Shown one piece after another: positions 1-6,675 of a stretch of 64,000 bases of DNA; the first letter of the stretch is position 1, and every line of letters begins with the position of its first letter. The stretch is from Planococcus sp. CPCC 101016. GTDB lineage: Bacteria > Bacillota > Bacilli > Bacillales_A > Planococcaceae. The stretch spans positions 186,001-250,000 of the forward strand of contig NZ_VOHB01000002.1 in the NCBI RefSeq assembly GCF_007859295.1, given 5' to 3'. The position numbers and the translations under genes are program-made. The notes below the pieces were generated by a model. The model saw only the letters and a program-made list of their open reading frames with translations. It was not told where the DNA came from and did not search any database.

Positions 1-950
1 ACGATGAAGGTTGAACTGCCAGCGTTTGAAGAAACGGAAGCTTGTGTAACCGTTGCTGCCGGTGCTGAAGCAGCTGAAGCTTTCGATGCTGCAGCTTGAC
101 GTTGAGCTTCTGCTTTACGTGCTGCAGCTTCTTTGGCTAAGCGCGCTTCTTCAGCTTTTCTAGCGATTTCGGCCAGACGTGCTTGCTCTGCGCCAATTTT
201 CTTCTCAAGGTCTGCATTAATGTTCATTGTTTCCGCATGTTCAGCTTGTAGAGAGGATTTCTCTTTCGCTAGGCGTTCCTGTTCTGCTTTTAAATCTTTT
301 ACAAGTTGTGCCTGTTCTTTCTTCTGTGCATCAAGTGAGTTTTTCAAGCTGACCAATTCTGCTTTTGCAGCTTCCTGTTCAGCCAACTTCGTTTCCACTT
401 CAGCTTTTTGTTCAGCCAGCAGTTTTTTGTCAGCTGCTTGCTCACGCATAATTTCACGATCTGCTTCAATTAGGATGTTGACTGCTGAAAAGCGGTCAAT
501 AAAATCGACAAAGCTGTTAGCTCCAAGAAGAACATCTATATAATCGACTGAGCCGCCGCTTAACTGAATCGCACGTGCCCGCTCTTTCAAAAGTTCTTCA
601 CGTTCAGCAATTTTTCTTTCCAATTCTTCAATAGATTTTCTTAATTCGTCGATTTCGATTTTAGTTTGATCGATTTCGGCTTGAACTACGTCAATTTTGG
701 TTTGGGTTTCGATGATTTGATTGTCCAACTCGCGGATTTTTGCGATGATTTTTTCGAGTGTGGTTTGGTTTTGAGAGATTTCATTTGTTTTCTGTTGAAT
801 CCCGGAGTTCAATTCGCTTTGCTTCTGTTGAACCTCCTGTTTTTGTTTCTCTAAATCGCTTAATTTGTCTGCATTTGCTGTAGGCAGAAACATTGTTAAA
901 GCCAATACAGCTGACAAAGCGATCATCAGAAATTTTGATAATGTAGTCAA
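1..950 (-). CDS. CwlO/PcsB-like coiled-coil peptidoglycan hydrolase, C-terminus cut off by the window
   Basis: The reading frame runs off the left edge; about 316 codons are visible. It begins with a signal peptide ending near TANA, then a long alternating K/E/Q-rich coiled coil (about residues 30-240) of the PcsB/CwlO N-terminal type, including the segment SGGSVDYIDVLLGANSFVDF typical of that family. An Ala/Lys/Glu-rich linker follows (about 240-300) and then Ser/Ala-rich sequence. In this family the coiled coil holds the enzyme near FtsEX at the membrane, and a C-terminal NlpC/P60 or M23 domain cuts peptide cross-links during wall elongation; that domain lies outside the window. I chose the TTG at 950 because AAGGGGAG lies seven bases before it. 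An in-frame ATG at 983 has no Shine-Dalgarno sequence. EnvC-type activator is the alternative. Confidence 0.8.
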   Translation of the reverse strand, partial: MTTLSKFLMIALSAVLALTMFLPTANADKLSDLEKQKQEVQQKQSELNSGIQQKTNEISQNQTTLEKIIAKIRELDNQIIETQTKIDVVQAEIDQTKIEIDELRKSIEELERKIAEREELLKERARAIQLSGGSVDYIDVLLGANSFVDFIDRFSAVNILIEADREIMREQAADKKLLAEQKAEVETKLAEQEAAKAELVSLKNSLDAQKKEQAQLVKDLKAEQERLAKEKSSLQAEHAETMNINADLEKKIGAEQARLAEIARKAEEARLAKEAAARKAEAQRQAAASKASAASAPAATVTQASVSSNAGSSTFI

Positions 951-1282
951 ACTCTTGCTCCCCTTCCTTTTTTCCGTATTCATCTATAAGTTATTCTGAA
1001 AAATTTTTATATAATCGGTTGATTTTTTCCGAGCAATTTGATTGCTCCAGGAAAAATCCAGCAGACCCATTGTACCATCGCATAAACCTATTTATTATTA
1101 CAGTTTCTTATCAATTTGAATTCGAACATGACAAAGTATCAGAAAACTCTCTTGAATTCATTGTTTATTTGTATTAATATGATGTTTTAGTGGAATACCA
1201 TTTTCTTCTAGTAATTTTTTTGTTAATTAACTGATTCATATTAATACTCATGAAGTTTACAATTATGGTGAGGAAAAAAGGG
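951..1282. other. Leader and upstream region of the CwlO-like gene
   Basis: No gene is visible. The region is AT-rich and should hold the promoter of the leftward wall-hydrolase gene. A GAGCAAT/ATTGCTC hairpin at about 1031-1047 would lie in its untranslated leader. I could not place a convincing promoter or a full WalR box. Confidence 0.4.
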
Positions 1283-1321
1283 CAAAAAAATGCCTTTTCC
1301 AAAAATCGTATTGGAAAAGGC
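1283..1321 (-). terminator. Terminator of the universal stress gene
   Basis: On the minus strand a GCCTTTTCC / GGAAAAGGC stem (1292-1321) is followed by a run of seven T. It lies seven bases after the stop codon of the stress gene. Confidence 0.85.
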
Positions 1322-1327
1322 TATCAG

Positions 1328-1792
1328 TTATTCATCTGCTAATACATCAGCCTGTTCTCTGCGGACGACCAATACGTCGCATTTGGCTGTGCGGACAATT
1401 CGCTCTGAGACGCTGCCCATTATGAATCGTTCTGCAGCATTCAATCCAGTAGCGCCGCAAACAATGACATCGATCTTCAGTTTAGGTGCCAATTCTTTGG
1501 GGATGGCAATCTTTGGAACGCCATATTCAATGATGACATTCACTTTCTCTACACCAGCAGCCAATGCTTCTTCTTTATACTTGGCTAATAATTCTTCGGA
1601 TGTTTTTTTGGTGCGATCAGCAATTGTGCGATCATAAGCTTCGATGGAACCAAATGAACGGTTATCGATAATATGAGCCAAGTGCAAAGTGGCCTTATTG
1701 CGTTTGGCTGCGGCTGCGCCTTTCTTAAAGGCCAATTCAGCTTCTTTGGAACCGTCAACGGCTACTAAAATATTGGTATACTTTAAAGTCAT
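1328..1792 (-). CDS. Universal stress protein, UspA family
   Basis: A 154-residue single-domain protein, the usual size for the family. It opens with TNILVAVDGSKEAELAFKKG, the conserved first strand and Asp of the nucleotide-binding fold. Near the end it has CGATGLNAAERFIMGSVSERIVRTAKCDVLVVR, shown here only as its key parts: the G-2x-G-9x-G(S) ATP-binding pattern and the final VLVVR strand. This indicates the ATP-binding subfamily. Such proteins are cytoplasmic and rise under starvation or stress; their biochemical role is poorly defined. GAGGAGGA lies just before the ATG. The gene is transcribed alone and ends at its own terminator. Confidence 0.9.
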   Translation of the reverse strand: MTLKYTNILVAVDGSKEAELAFKKGAAAAKRNKATLHLAHIIDNRSFGSIEAYDRTIADRTKKTSEELLAKYKEEALAAGVEKVNVIIEYGVPKIAIPKELAPKLKIDVIVCGATGLNAAERFIMGSVSERIVRTAKCDVLVVRREQADVLADE

Positions 1793-1859
1793 CCAGCATT
1801 CCTCCTCGTCTCTATACTAAGGAACTTCGCTATCGGGACATGGAGTTCCTTCTTATCTG

Positions 1860-2198
1860 TTGTATTCTTTTGATGAGTCTGCAATGATTCTCATCTATAT
1901 CGTGATTATGACGATGTTTCTGTCACCTCAGGCTGTTGAGCCGAAGGATGTGGTCGATTTCCCGATGGCCGAAAGCGATATAAGCCATACGCCGAAATGG
2001 CTGGAAAACTGGTGGGTTTGGATTGGACTCGCCATCGCTCTTATTTTAATTGCCTATGCGATTCCGTTAAGCCATATGATTCACCATGCACCACCAGGCT
2101 CAGAAGGATTCAAAACTTGGCAGGAGTTGAAGCGCAATGTTCACAATGGTCATCTCATTAATGGTTGTCTTTATCGCATTCACAGCGATGTTGGTTGA
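1860..2198 (+). pseudogene. Remnant of ba3-type cytochrome c oxidase subunit I, C-terminus only
   Basis: The frame contains one hydrophobic segment, a charged loop with DFPMAESD and TPKWLENWW, a second membrane segment (WIGLAIALILIAYAIPL) and a short tail APPGSEGFKTW. This order matches, from memory, the last two membrane helices and the tail of b(a/o)3-type oxidase subunit I. A full subunit is over 500 residues; roughly the first 80 percent is absent, along with all haem and copper ligands. No ribosome site precedes the frame, and the reading continues past the expected end into unrelated residues. I read it as a relic of a deleted oxidase operon. A small unrelated two-helix membrane protein is the alternative. 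Confidence 0.55.
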
Positions 2199-2220
2199 AA
2201 TCTCTTCAACAGAAGAATGA
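2137..2220 (+). CDS. Possible 27-residue membrane peptide overlapping the oxidase remnant
   Basis: This out-of-frame ORF begins MFTMVISLMVVFIAFTAMLV, a single hydrophobic helix, and ends EISSTEE. GGAG lies eleven bases before the ATG. Small one-helix subunits accompany ba3 oxidases, so it could be another relic of the same operon. It could also be chance; I cannot distinguish these. Confidence 0.2.
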   Translation: MFTMVISLMVVFIAFTAMLVEISSTEE

Positions 2221-2320
2221 ACTAAAGGCAGGATTACCGGTTTTTCAATGTGATCTGGAAAAAGTAGCTAATATCTCATGAAAGAGCTCTTTGCGAAGAG
2301 CTCTTATCTATGCGTATTGG

Positions 2321-2420
2321 ATTTATGGTCGTTTGGGCGAATTTGTGGTCGTTCAAAAAGATTTACGGTCGTTCAGCCCGATTTGCAGTCGTTCAAACGG
2401 ATTTACAGTCGTTCGGCTGT
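2321..2420. repeat. Five tandem units with exact 20-nt period
   Basis: Units start at 2321, 2341, 2361, 2381 and 2401. Each begins ATTT, and then has GGTCGTT or AGTCGTT at the same place; the last seven bases of each unit vary. A perfect 9-bp hairpin (AAGAGCTCT/AGAGCTCTT) lies just upstream at about 2282-2305. The block sits between the oxidase remnant and the methyltransferase. An ORF across it is a by-product of the repeat. Confidence 0.8.
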
Positions 2421-2606
2421 AATTCTCACAAAAAACTCTTCTGCTGGAAGGTGGATTAAGCGAGTAAGCTTTAAAAAAAGTCAGCTTGTCGGCCGTTTCA
2501 AAGATGCCTGCGTTGCTATGAAGCTTTCTGGCAAGGGATAGCAATTGTATTGTTTTAACATGTTCTATATATTGAAGGAAAAGAACAGGAAGTTGAGGAT
2601 TCTTTT

Positions 2607-3164
2607 ATGACAATTATTGAATGGCTTTTTACGGCAGTGAGCTTATTTTGGGTTAGTGAATTCCTGATTTTCAGAAATCGCGGTATCGGTCAAGGCGACC
2701 CATTAGAAAAACGCACGTTCTTTTATATTTTATCTGCTTTGATCGGCACAATACTTGCAGCGGCTGTTTTGCAGGAGCTGAGAGGGATCGCGAGCATAGC
2801 TTTAATCAGTCAACTGGTAGGAGTCATTTTGTTGGCGCTCGGCGTATTTTTGCGGTTTTGGGGAATTGTTCACTTAAAGTCGCAATTCACACGTTACGTC
2901 ACAGTTCGTGAAGGAGATGAAATTGTCAGCACCGGTCCTTACCGGAATCTGCGGCACCCGCTTTATACCGGTTTGCTGCTGATTACACTCGGTATGGCCT
3001 TTTTCTTCGGCAGCGCCATCGCGGCAGTCCTTGGCGGCGGCGCAATGATTTGGGCATTGCTGCAGCGCATCAATTACGAGGAGCGGCTGCTGATCGAGAA
3101 GTTCGGTCCGGATTACCAGGACTGGATGAAGCATCGGGCACGTCTGATTCCTTTCATTTATTAA
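2607..3164 (+). CDS. ICMT-like membrane methyltransferase family protein
   Basis: A 185-residue membrane protein with about five hydrophobic segments. The C-terminal half carries the family signature: SFTRYV-like QFTRYVTVREGDEIVSTGPY, then RHPLYTG, and a closing E-E-x-x-L-x-x-x-F-G-x-x-Y pattern (YEERLLIEKFGPDY). These mark the isoprenylcysteine carboxyl methyltransferase / phospholipid methyltransferase superfamily, which uses S-adenosylmethionine at the membrane. Bacteria lack prenylated CAAX proteins, so the substrate is unknown. The ribosome site is weak (TTGAGGA). The gene stands alone and ends at a strong hairpin. Confidence 0.8.
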   Translation: MTIIEWLFTAVSLFWVSEFLIFRNRGIGQGDPLEKRTFFYILSALIGTILAAAVLQELRGIASIALISQLVGVILLALGVFLRFWGIVHLKSQFTRYVTVREGDEIVSTGPYRNLRHPLYTGLLLITLGMAFFFGSAIAAVLGGGAMIWALLQRINYEERLLIEKFGPDYQDWMKHRARLIPFIY

Positions 3165-3205
3165 TCGTTGTCATCCGCATAGCTAGTAAAGAGGCATGCG
3201 TTACT

Positions 3206-3247
3206 AAAAGCTTTTATTCACCGCCATGGCGAATAAAAGCTTTTTAT
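3206..3247 (+). terminator. Terminator after the ICMT-like gene
   Basis: A 14-bp stem (AAAAGCTTTTATTC with GAATAAAAGCTTTT) has an 11-nt loop and a T run. Confidence 0.8.
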
Positions 3248-3280
3248 ATTTTATTAACTTGAGCACATCCTTTTACATCG

Positions 3281-3310
3281 TACACGATATAATTTAATAT
3301 AGATCGTGTA
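3281..3310. promoter_or_regulatory. Candidate OhrR operator upstream of ohr
   Basis: TACACGAT at 3281 and ATCGTGTA at 3303 form perfect 8-bp inverted arms around an AT-only core (14 nt). The position, 30 bp before the ohr start codon, and the linked ohrR gene suggest an OhrR/MarR operator. The B. subtilis operator is also a long AT-rich inverted repeat but is not identical. Confidence 0.55.
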
Positions 3311-3339
3311 AGATATAAATGGATGGAGGAACTTAACAA

Positions 3340-3759
3340 ATGAAAACACTATTTGAAACGACTATGATCAATACAGGCGGAAGAGACGGGGCAGTTTATT
3401 CACCGGATAACATTTTCTATTTGGATGTAGCAAAACCACAGGCTCTTGGAGGCTCAGCAACAACGGCAACGAATCCGGAACAGTTATTTGCAGCTGGCTA
3501 TAGCGCCTGCTTCAATAGCGCATTGGAATTGGTGCTGGAAGCTGGTAAAGTGGAAATAGAGAAAAGCGAAGTAACGGCGACTGTCGCATTGATCGGAGAC
3601 AAGGACAATGGCGGCGTTAAGCTGGCAGTAAAGCTTGTTGTAGATATTACTGGCATCGATGAAGATAAAAAACATGAATATGTAGAAAAAGCGCATCAGT
3701 ATTGCCCATATTCAAAAGCCATCAAAGGATCTGTGGATGTGGAAATAAGCGTTCTATAA
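3340..3759 (+). CDS. ohr: Organic hydroperoxide resistance protein Ohr
   Basis: A 139-residue OsmC/Ohr-fold thiol peroxidase, the normal length. It reduces fatty-acid and other organic hydroperoxides in the cytoplasm, normally recycled by lipoylated proteins. The two catalytic cysteines are visible: C57 in GYSACFNSAL and C122 in QYCPYSKAI. The opening ETTMINTGGRDGAVYSPD is characteristic of Ohr rather than OsmC. GGAGG precedes the ATG. The regulator gene ohrR starts 24 bp after the stop, and an inverted repeat lies in the promoter region, so autoregulated control by OhrR is likely. Confidence 0.93.
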   Translation: MKTLFETTMINTGGRDGAVYSPDNIFYLDVAKPQALGGSATTATNPEQLFAAGYSACFNSALELVLEAGKVEIEKSEVTATVALIGDKDNGGVKLAVKLVVDITGIDEDKKHEYVEKAHQYCPYSKAIKGSVDVEISVL

Positions 3760-3782
3760 TACTTAGTATAGGTGAGATGTAA

Positions 3783-4220
3783 ATGGAGAAACCCACGAAA
3801 CTCGAGCAGCAATTATGTTTTGAAGTCTATAAAGCTTCCAGCAATTTTTCGAAGATGTATGCCAAAGCATTGGAGCCGTTTAATCTAACTTTCCCGCAGT
3901 ACCTGGTAATGTTGGTCCTATGGGAAGAGGACCAGTTGCTGACAAAAAACATCGGAGAACGGCTGGGGCTTGGCACCGGAACTTTGAATCCTATCATCAA
4001 TCGCATGATCGAGCAGGGGCGCCTGATCAAACAGCAGTCTGAAACAGATAAACGTGCCTTTACAATCTCATTGACGGAAAAAGCGAAGAGTGAACAGGCG
4101 GACGTCGAACAGGCTGTTTTTAATAAACTCGTCAGCTGCAATTTTATGGGCGTAAATGCCATCACATTGATGAAAAACCTGAAAGAACTGAACGCCTCTT
4201 TCAAAGCCATGGATCTGTAA
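3783..4220 (+). CDS. ohrR: Organic peroxide sensor repressor OhrR, MarR family
   Basis: A 145-residue MarR-type winged-helix protein. The N-terminus has the reactive peroxide-sensing cysteine (C12, in LEQQLCFEVYKASS) where OhrR proteins have it, followed by NLTFPQYLVMLVLWE, the typical MarR helix. The recognition region is GLGTGTLNPIINRMIEQGRL. Oxidation of the cysteine releases DNA and derepresses ohr. A second cysteine (in LVSCNFMG) is present, but I cannot say whether it makes a disulfide. It lies directly downstream of ohr and is probably cotranscribed. Confidence 0.92.
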   Translation: MEKPTKLEQQLCFEVYKASSNFSKMYAKALEPFNLTFPQYLVMLVLWEEDQLLTKNIGERLGLGTGTLNPIINRMIEQGRLIKQQSETDKRAFTISLTEKAKSEQADVEQAVFNKLVSCNFMGVNAITLMKNLKELNASFKAMDL

Positions 4221-4260
4221 CAGAAGATGCTTTGAGTCGCCACTTAAGGAGTGATGCCGG

Positions 4261-4737
4261 ATGAATATTTATGATATCACCGTACCGAAGCCGAACGGAG
4301 AAGAATACCAATTAAGCGAATACAAAGGCAAAGTAATGCTAATTGTCAATACGGCCACGAAATGCGGACTGCGGGACCAATTCGACAGCCTGGAAAAAAT
4401 GTATGAAGAGTATAAGGATCAGGGATTAGTGGTTCTGGGATTCCCATCCAATCAATTCGGGCAGGAAAAAGACAGCGGAGAAGAGGCACAGGAAGCATGC
4501 CGGATGGCTTATGGCGTCACTTTCCCGATGCATGACCTGATCAAAGTCAACGGCAAGAATGCGCATCCGCTTTTTAATTATTTGACCGATAACACAAAAG
4601 GATTTTTGTCGAGCGGCATCAAATGGAACTTCACAAAATTCCTTATTGACCAAAATGGCAACATTGTTTCACGGTTTTCACCGAAAGACAAACCCGAATC
4701 ATTCGAAAAAGACATTCAAAAAGTGCTTGCTCAGTAA
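4261..4737 (+). CDS. Glutathione peroxidase family protein (thiol peroxidase)
   Basis: A 158-residue protein of the Gpx/BsaA family. It has NTATKCGLRDQFDSLE with catalytic C35, the FPSNQFGQE motif (catalytic Gln) and KWNFTKFLID (catalytic Trp/Asn). Cysteine, not selenocysteine, is used. A second cysteine in EACRMAYGVTFP is placed like the resolving cysteine of thioredoxin-dependent members. It should reduce H2O2 and lipid peroxides using thioredoxin or bacillithiol. It begins 40 bp after ohrR with a GGAGTGATG-type ribosome site and ends at a terminator, making a three-gene peroxide-defence cluster. Confidence 0.9.
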   Translation: MNIYDITVPKPNGEEYQLSEYKGKVMLIVNTATKCGLRDQFDSLEKMYEEYKDQGLVVLGFPSNQFGQEKDSGEEAQEACRMAYGVTFPMHDLIKVNGKNAHPLFNYLTDNTKGFLSSGIKWNFTKFLIDQNGNIVSRFSPKDKPESFEKDIQKVLAQ

Positions 4738-4750
4738 AGGGCGGCATGTA

Positions 4751-4788
4751 GAGCAAAGCCGTTTCATCACGGACTTGCTCTTTTTTTT
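4751..4788 (+). terminator. Terminator after the peroxidase gene
   Basis: GAGCAA and TTGCTC plus inner CCG/CGG pairs form the stem; eight T follow. Confidence 0.8.
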
Positions 4789-4791
4789 ACG

Positions 4792-4876
4792 CGAAAAATG
4801 ACACTGTGTCATTTTTCGTTTGACATGTGACACTGTGTCATGTTATTCTTTATTTATCAAATATGACACAGTGTCA
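4792..4876. promoter_or_regulatory. Triple TGACAC-N-GTGTCA operator with embedded promoter
   Basis: The 13-bp palindrome occurs at 4799-4811, 4828-4840 and 4864-4876, with centres 29 and 36 bp apart. The first extends to a perfect 27-bp palindrome (4792-4818). A promoter TTGACA (4820-4825) and TATTCT (4844-4849) has the second palindrome in its spacer, so binding there would block polymerase. The TetR gene two genes on is the obvious binder. Confidence 0.8.
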
Positions 4877-4937
4877 TTCGAGTGTGGAAGAACGGCAGCC
4901 CAATGAATTAAGATGGAAAATCGAAGGAGACAATAAA

Positions 4938-5687
4938 ATGGATGCTAGCTTAACCAAGGATTTAAGACAAATGAAAGGTTTCAAAAAAGAAATGATGCGA
5001 TTTATGATGGGTTACAAATTCGCATTGGATGAAATCAATACAAAAATTACAATTTTGCAGCAGGAGTTTCAATATATTCATGACTACAACCCAATTGAAA
5101 ATGTCAGTTCACGGGTGAAATCTCCTGAAAGCATCATGAAAAAAGCTGCTAAAAAAGAGATCGACCTTTCCTTATCAGCCATTAAAGCCGACATTAAAGA
5201 TATTGCAGGAATCCGAATCACCTGTTCATTTGAAACGGATATTTATCAAATAAGCGACATGCTGCAAAACCAGGATGATTTAAAGGTGATTGAGGTAAAG
5301 GATTATATCAAAAATCCGAAATCAAACGGCTACCGCAGCCTGCATTTATTGCTGGTGGTGCCCATCTTCATGTCGGACCGTGTAGAGGAAATCTGTGTGG
5401 AGGTACAGATCAGAACCATTGCGATGGATTTCTGGGCAAGCCTCGAACATAAAATCTACTACAAATACAATAAAGAAGTGCCGCCAGATATTATAAGAGA
5501 ATTGAAAGAAGCAGCGGATTCAGCTACTCAGCTGGATCGTAAAATGGAAAAGATCCAGTTGCGAATGAACAAGCTGAAGGATCAGGTGGGTGCGGATGAG
5601 GACTTTTCGGAAATATTAATTGATAAAGAGCGTTTCCGCTTGCCGAATACCTTCATATTAAACGGACCGGATGGCACCGGCCGTTAG
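4938..5687 (+). CDS. Small alarmone synthetase, (p)ppGpp synthase of RelA/SpoT type
   Basis: A 249-residue protein with only the synthetase domain, similar in length to YjbM/YwaC. Visible motifs are SSRVKSPESIMKKA (58-70, substrate loop), DIAGIRITCSFETD (88-101, catalytic Asp region), KNPKSNGYRSLHL (125-137) and EVQIRTIAMDFWASLEHKIYYK (155-176; key residues E155, Q157, W166, H171). It should transfer pyrophosphate from ATP to GTP or GDP. No HD hydrolase or TGS/ACT domain is present. A more upstream in-frame ATG (4827) lies inside the operators; the ATG at 4938 has GAAGGAGA eight bases before it and is preferred. The gene shares its transcript with the TetR gene 15 bp downstream. Confidence 0.9.
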   Translation: MDASLTKDLRQMKGFKKEMMRFMMGYKFALDEINTKITILQQEFQYIHDYNPIENVSSRVKSPESIMKKAAKKEIDLSLSAIKADIKDIAGIRITCSFETDIYQISDMLQNQDDLKVIEVKDYIKNPKSNGYRSLHLLLVVPIFMSDRVEEICVEVQIRTIAMDFWASLEHKIYYKYNKEVPPDIIRELKEAADSATQLDRKMEKIQLRMNKLKDQVGADEDFSEILIDKERFRLPNTFILNGPDGTGR

Positions 5688-5702
5688 AAAGGAGAGAGGA
5701 AA

Positions 5703-6308
5703 TTGCCGAAACTGACTTTCTATAACCTATCTAAAGAAAAACAGCTCCATTTAATTGAAGCAGCTAAGGAAGAATTTTCAAACGCTTCTTTGTCGGACGC
5801 TTCCATTGCCAACATCGTTAAGGCAGCCGGAATCTCCCGGGGAAGCTTCTACCAGTATTTCGAAGGAAAAGAAGACCTGTACTTTCATTTGCTGAACAGC
5901 TATACGGCAGAACGCAAAGAATTCTTTAGAAAAACGCTTCAAAAAACAGATGGAGACCTGTTCCAAGCTATCAGGAACTTTTATATCTCTACAGTAAACG
6001 AAGAAGAATTACTCGATTTTAAACGGAATGTCCTTTTAAATATGACCGAGCAGGTGGAAACCAAATTCATCAAAATTGTCAGTGAAGAAGAATCCGAAGA
6101 GGCATTCAAGACTATCAGCAAGCTCATCGACGTGACTAAGCTGAATGTTTCAGGGAACAAAGAGCTGTACCACCTGTTGAAAATCCTCATGTCGGTGACC
6201 ATCAGGAATTGGATTGAGCATTTCGCCAAAAATTTGACGATCAAAGAGTCCATTGCTAATTATGAACTTGAATTGAGGTTGTTGAAAAAAGGCCTTTCCC
6301 ATCCGTAA
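5703..6308 (+). CDS. TetR/AcrR-family repressor of the alarmone synthetase operon
   Basis: A 201-residue regulator. The helix-turn-helix is SIANIVKAAGISRGSFYQYF (about 36-55) in the usual place, followed by EGKEDLYFHLL. The rest is a helical ligand domain of unknown specificity. It starts with TTG, supported by GGAGAGAGG just before. It lies 15 bp after the alarmone synthetase gene. The three palindromes before that gene are symmetric 13-mers of the kind TetR dimers bind, so negative autoregulation of a two-gene operon is the simplest reading. Confidence 0.85.
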   Translation: MPKLTFYNLSKEKQLHLIEAAKEEFSNASLSDASIANIVKAAGISRGSFYQYFEGKEDLYFHLLNSYTAERKEFFRKTLQKTDGDLFQAIRNFYISTVNEEELLDFKRNVLLNMTEQVETKFIKIVSEEESEEAFKTISKLIDVTKLNVSGNKELYHLLKILMSVTIRNWIEHFAKNLTIKESIANYELELRLLKKGLSHP

Positions 6309-6384
6309 TGAGAACATTTCTGTTTCACTCTAAGCCTTGATGTGATAAGCTGTACATCATCGCAGCAGTAATGGAGTGATTAGA

Positions 6385-6570
6385 ATGAGCAAAGCAAAAG
6401 CGAAAGCAAAAAGCGGTACAGGTCAAGGAACCGGCAAAAAAGGTTGGACCCGTTGGAAAGCTGGGGCCAATAAAGCCAAGAGCTTCAAGCCTTACACCAG
6501 CAAAACAAACAAAAAAACCGACGAGCCAAAAACAGAAAAAGAAATTGCCTCTCAATGGATTGATGCATAG
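6385..6570 (+). CDS. Small Lys/Ala-rich basic protein, unknown function
   Basis: The 61-residue product starts MSKAKAKAKSGTGQG and continues with KKGWTRWKAGANKAKSFKPY and a charged tail. It is strongly basic, low in hydrophobic residues and probably mostly unstructured, which could suit nucleic-acid binding. GGAGTGA six bases before ATG 6385 sets the start; an ATG nine bases upstream lacks good spacing. Two weak-to-strong hairpins follow. I do not recognise the family. Confidence 0.6.
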   Translation: MSKAKAKAKSGTGQGTGKKGWTRWKAGANKAKSFKPYTSKTNKKTDEPKTEKEIASQWIDA

Positions 6571-6642
6571 ATAAAGAACTAGAGTTGTCCGAAGGGGCAG
6601 CTTTTTTTAACGCTTTTTTAGCGGAAGTCTTTGAAGAATTCA

Positions 6643-6675
6643 AAACCCTTTACTCTACGAGTAAAGGGTTTTTTG
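6643..6675 (+). terminator. Terminator shared with the end of the MFS gene
   Basis: AACCCTTTACTC / GAGTAAAGGGTT stem with TAC loop and a T6 tail on the plus strand. Its left arm overlaps the last codons of the convergent MFS gene. A weaker hairpin lies at about 6580-6608. Confidence 0.75.

Noticed and set aside
2321..2420. CRISPR array at the short tandem repeats (also at 60941 and 63371)
   Set aside because: Periods are 20 or 21 nt with cores under 13 nt; there are no 26-40 nt spacers and no cas genes.
2278..2541. Protein of 87 residues over the 20-nt repeats
   Set aside because: The frame is kept open by the repeats themselves, has no family resemblance, and both strands show equal frames.
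4827..4937. Longer N-terminus of the alarmone synthetase from ATG 4827
   Set aside because: That start lies inside the operator/promoter region and gives an N-terminus unlike the family; ATG 4938 has a good ribosome site.
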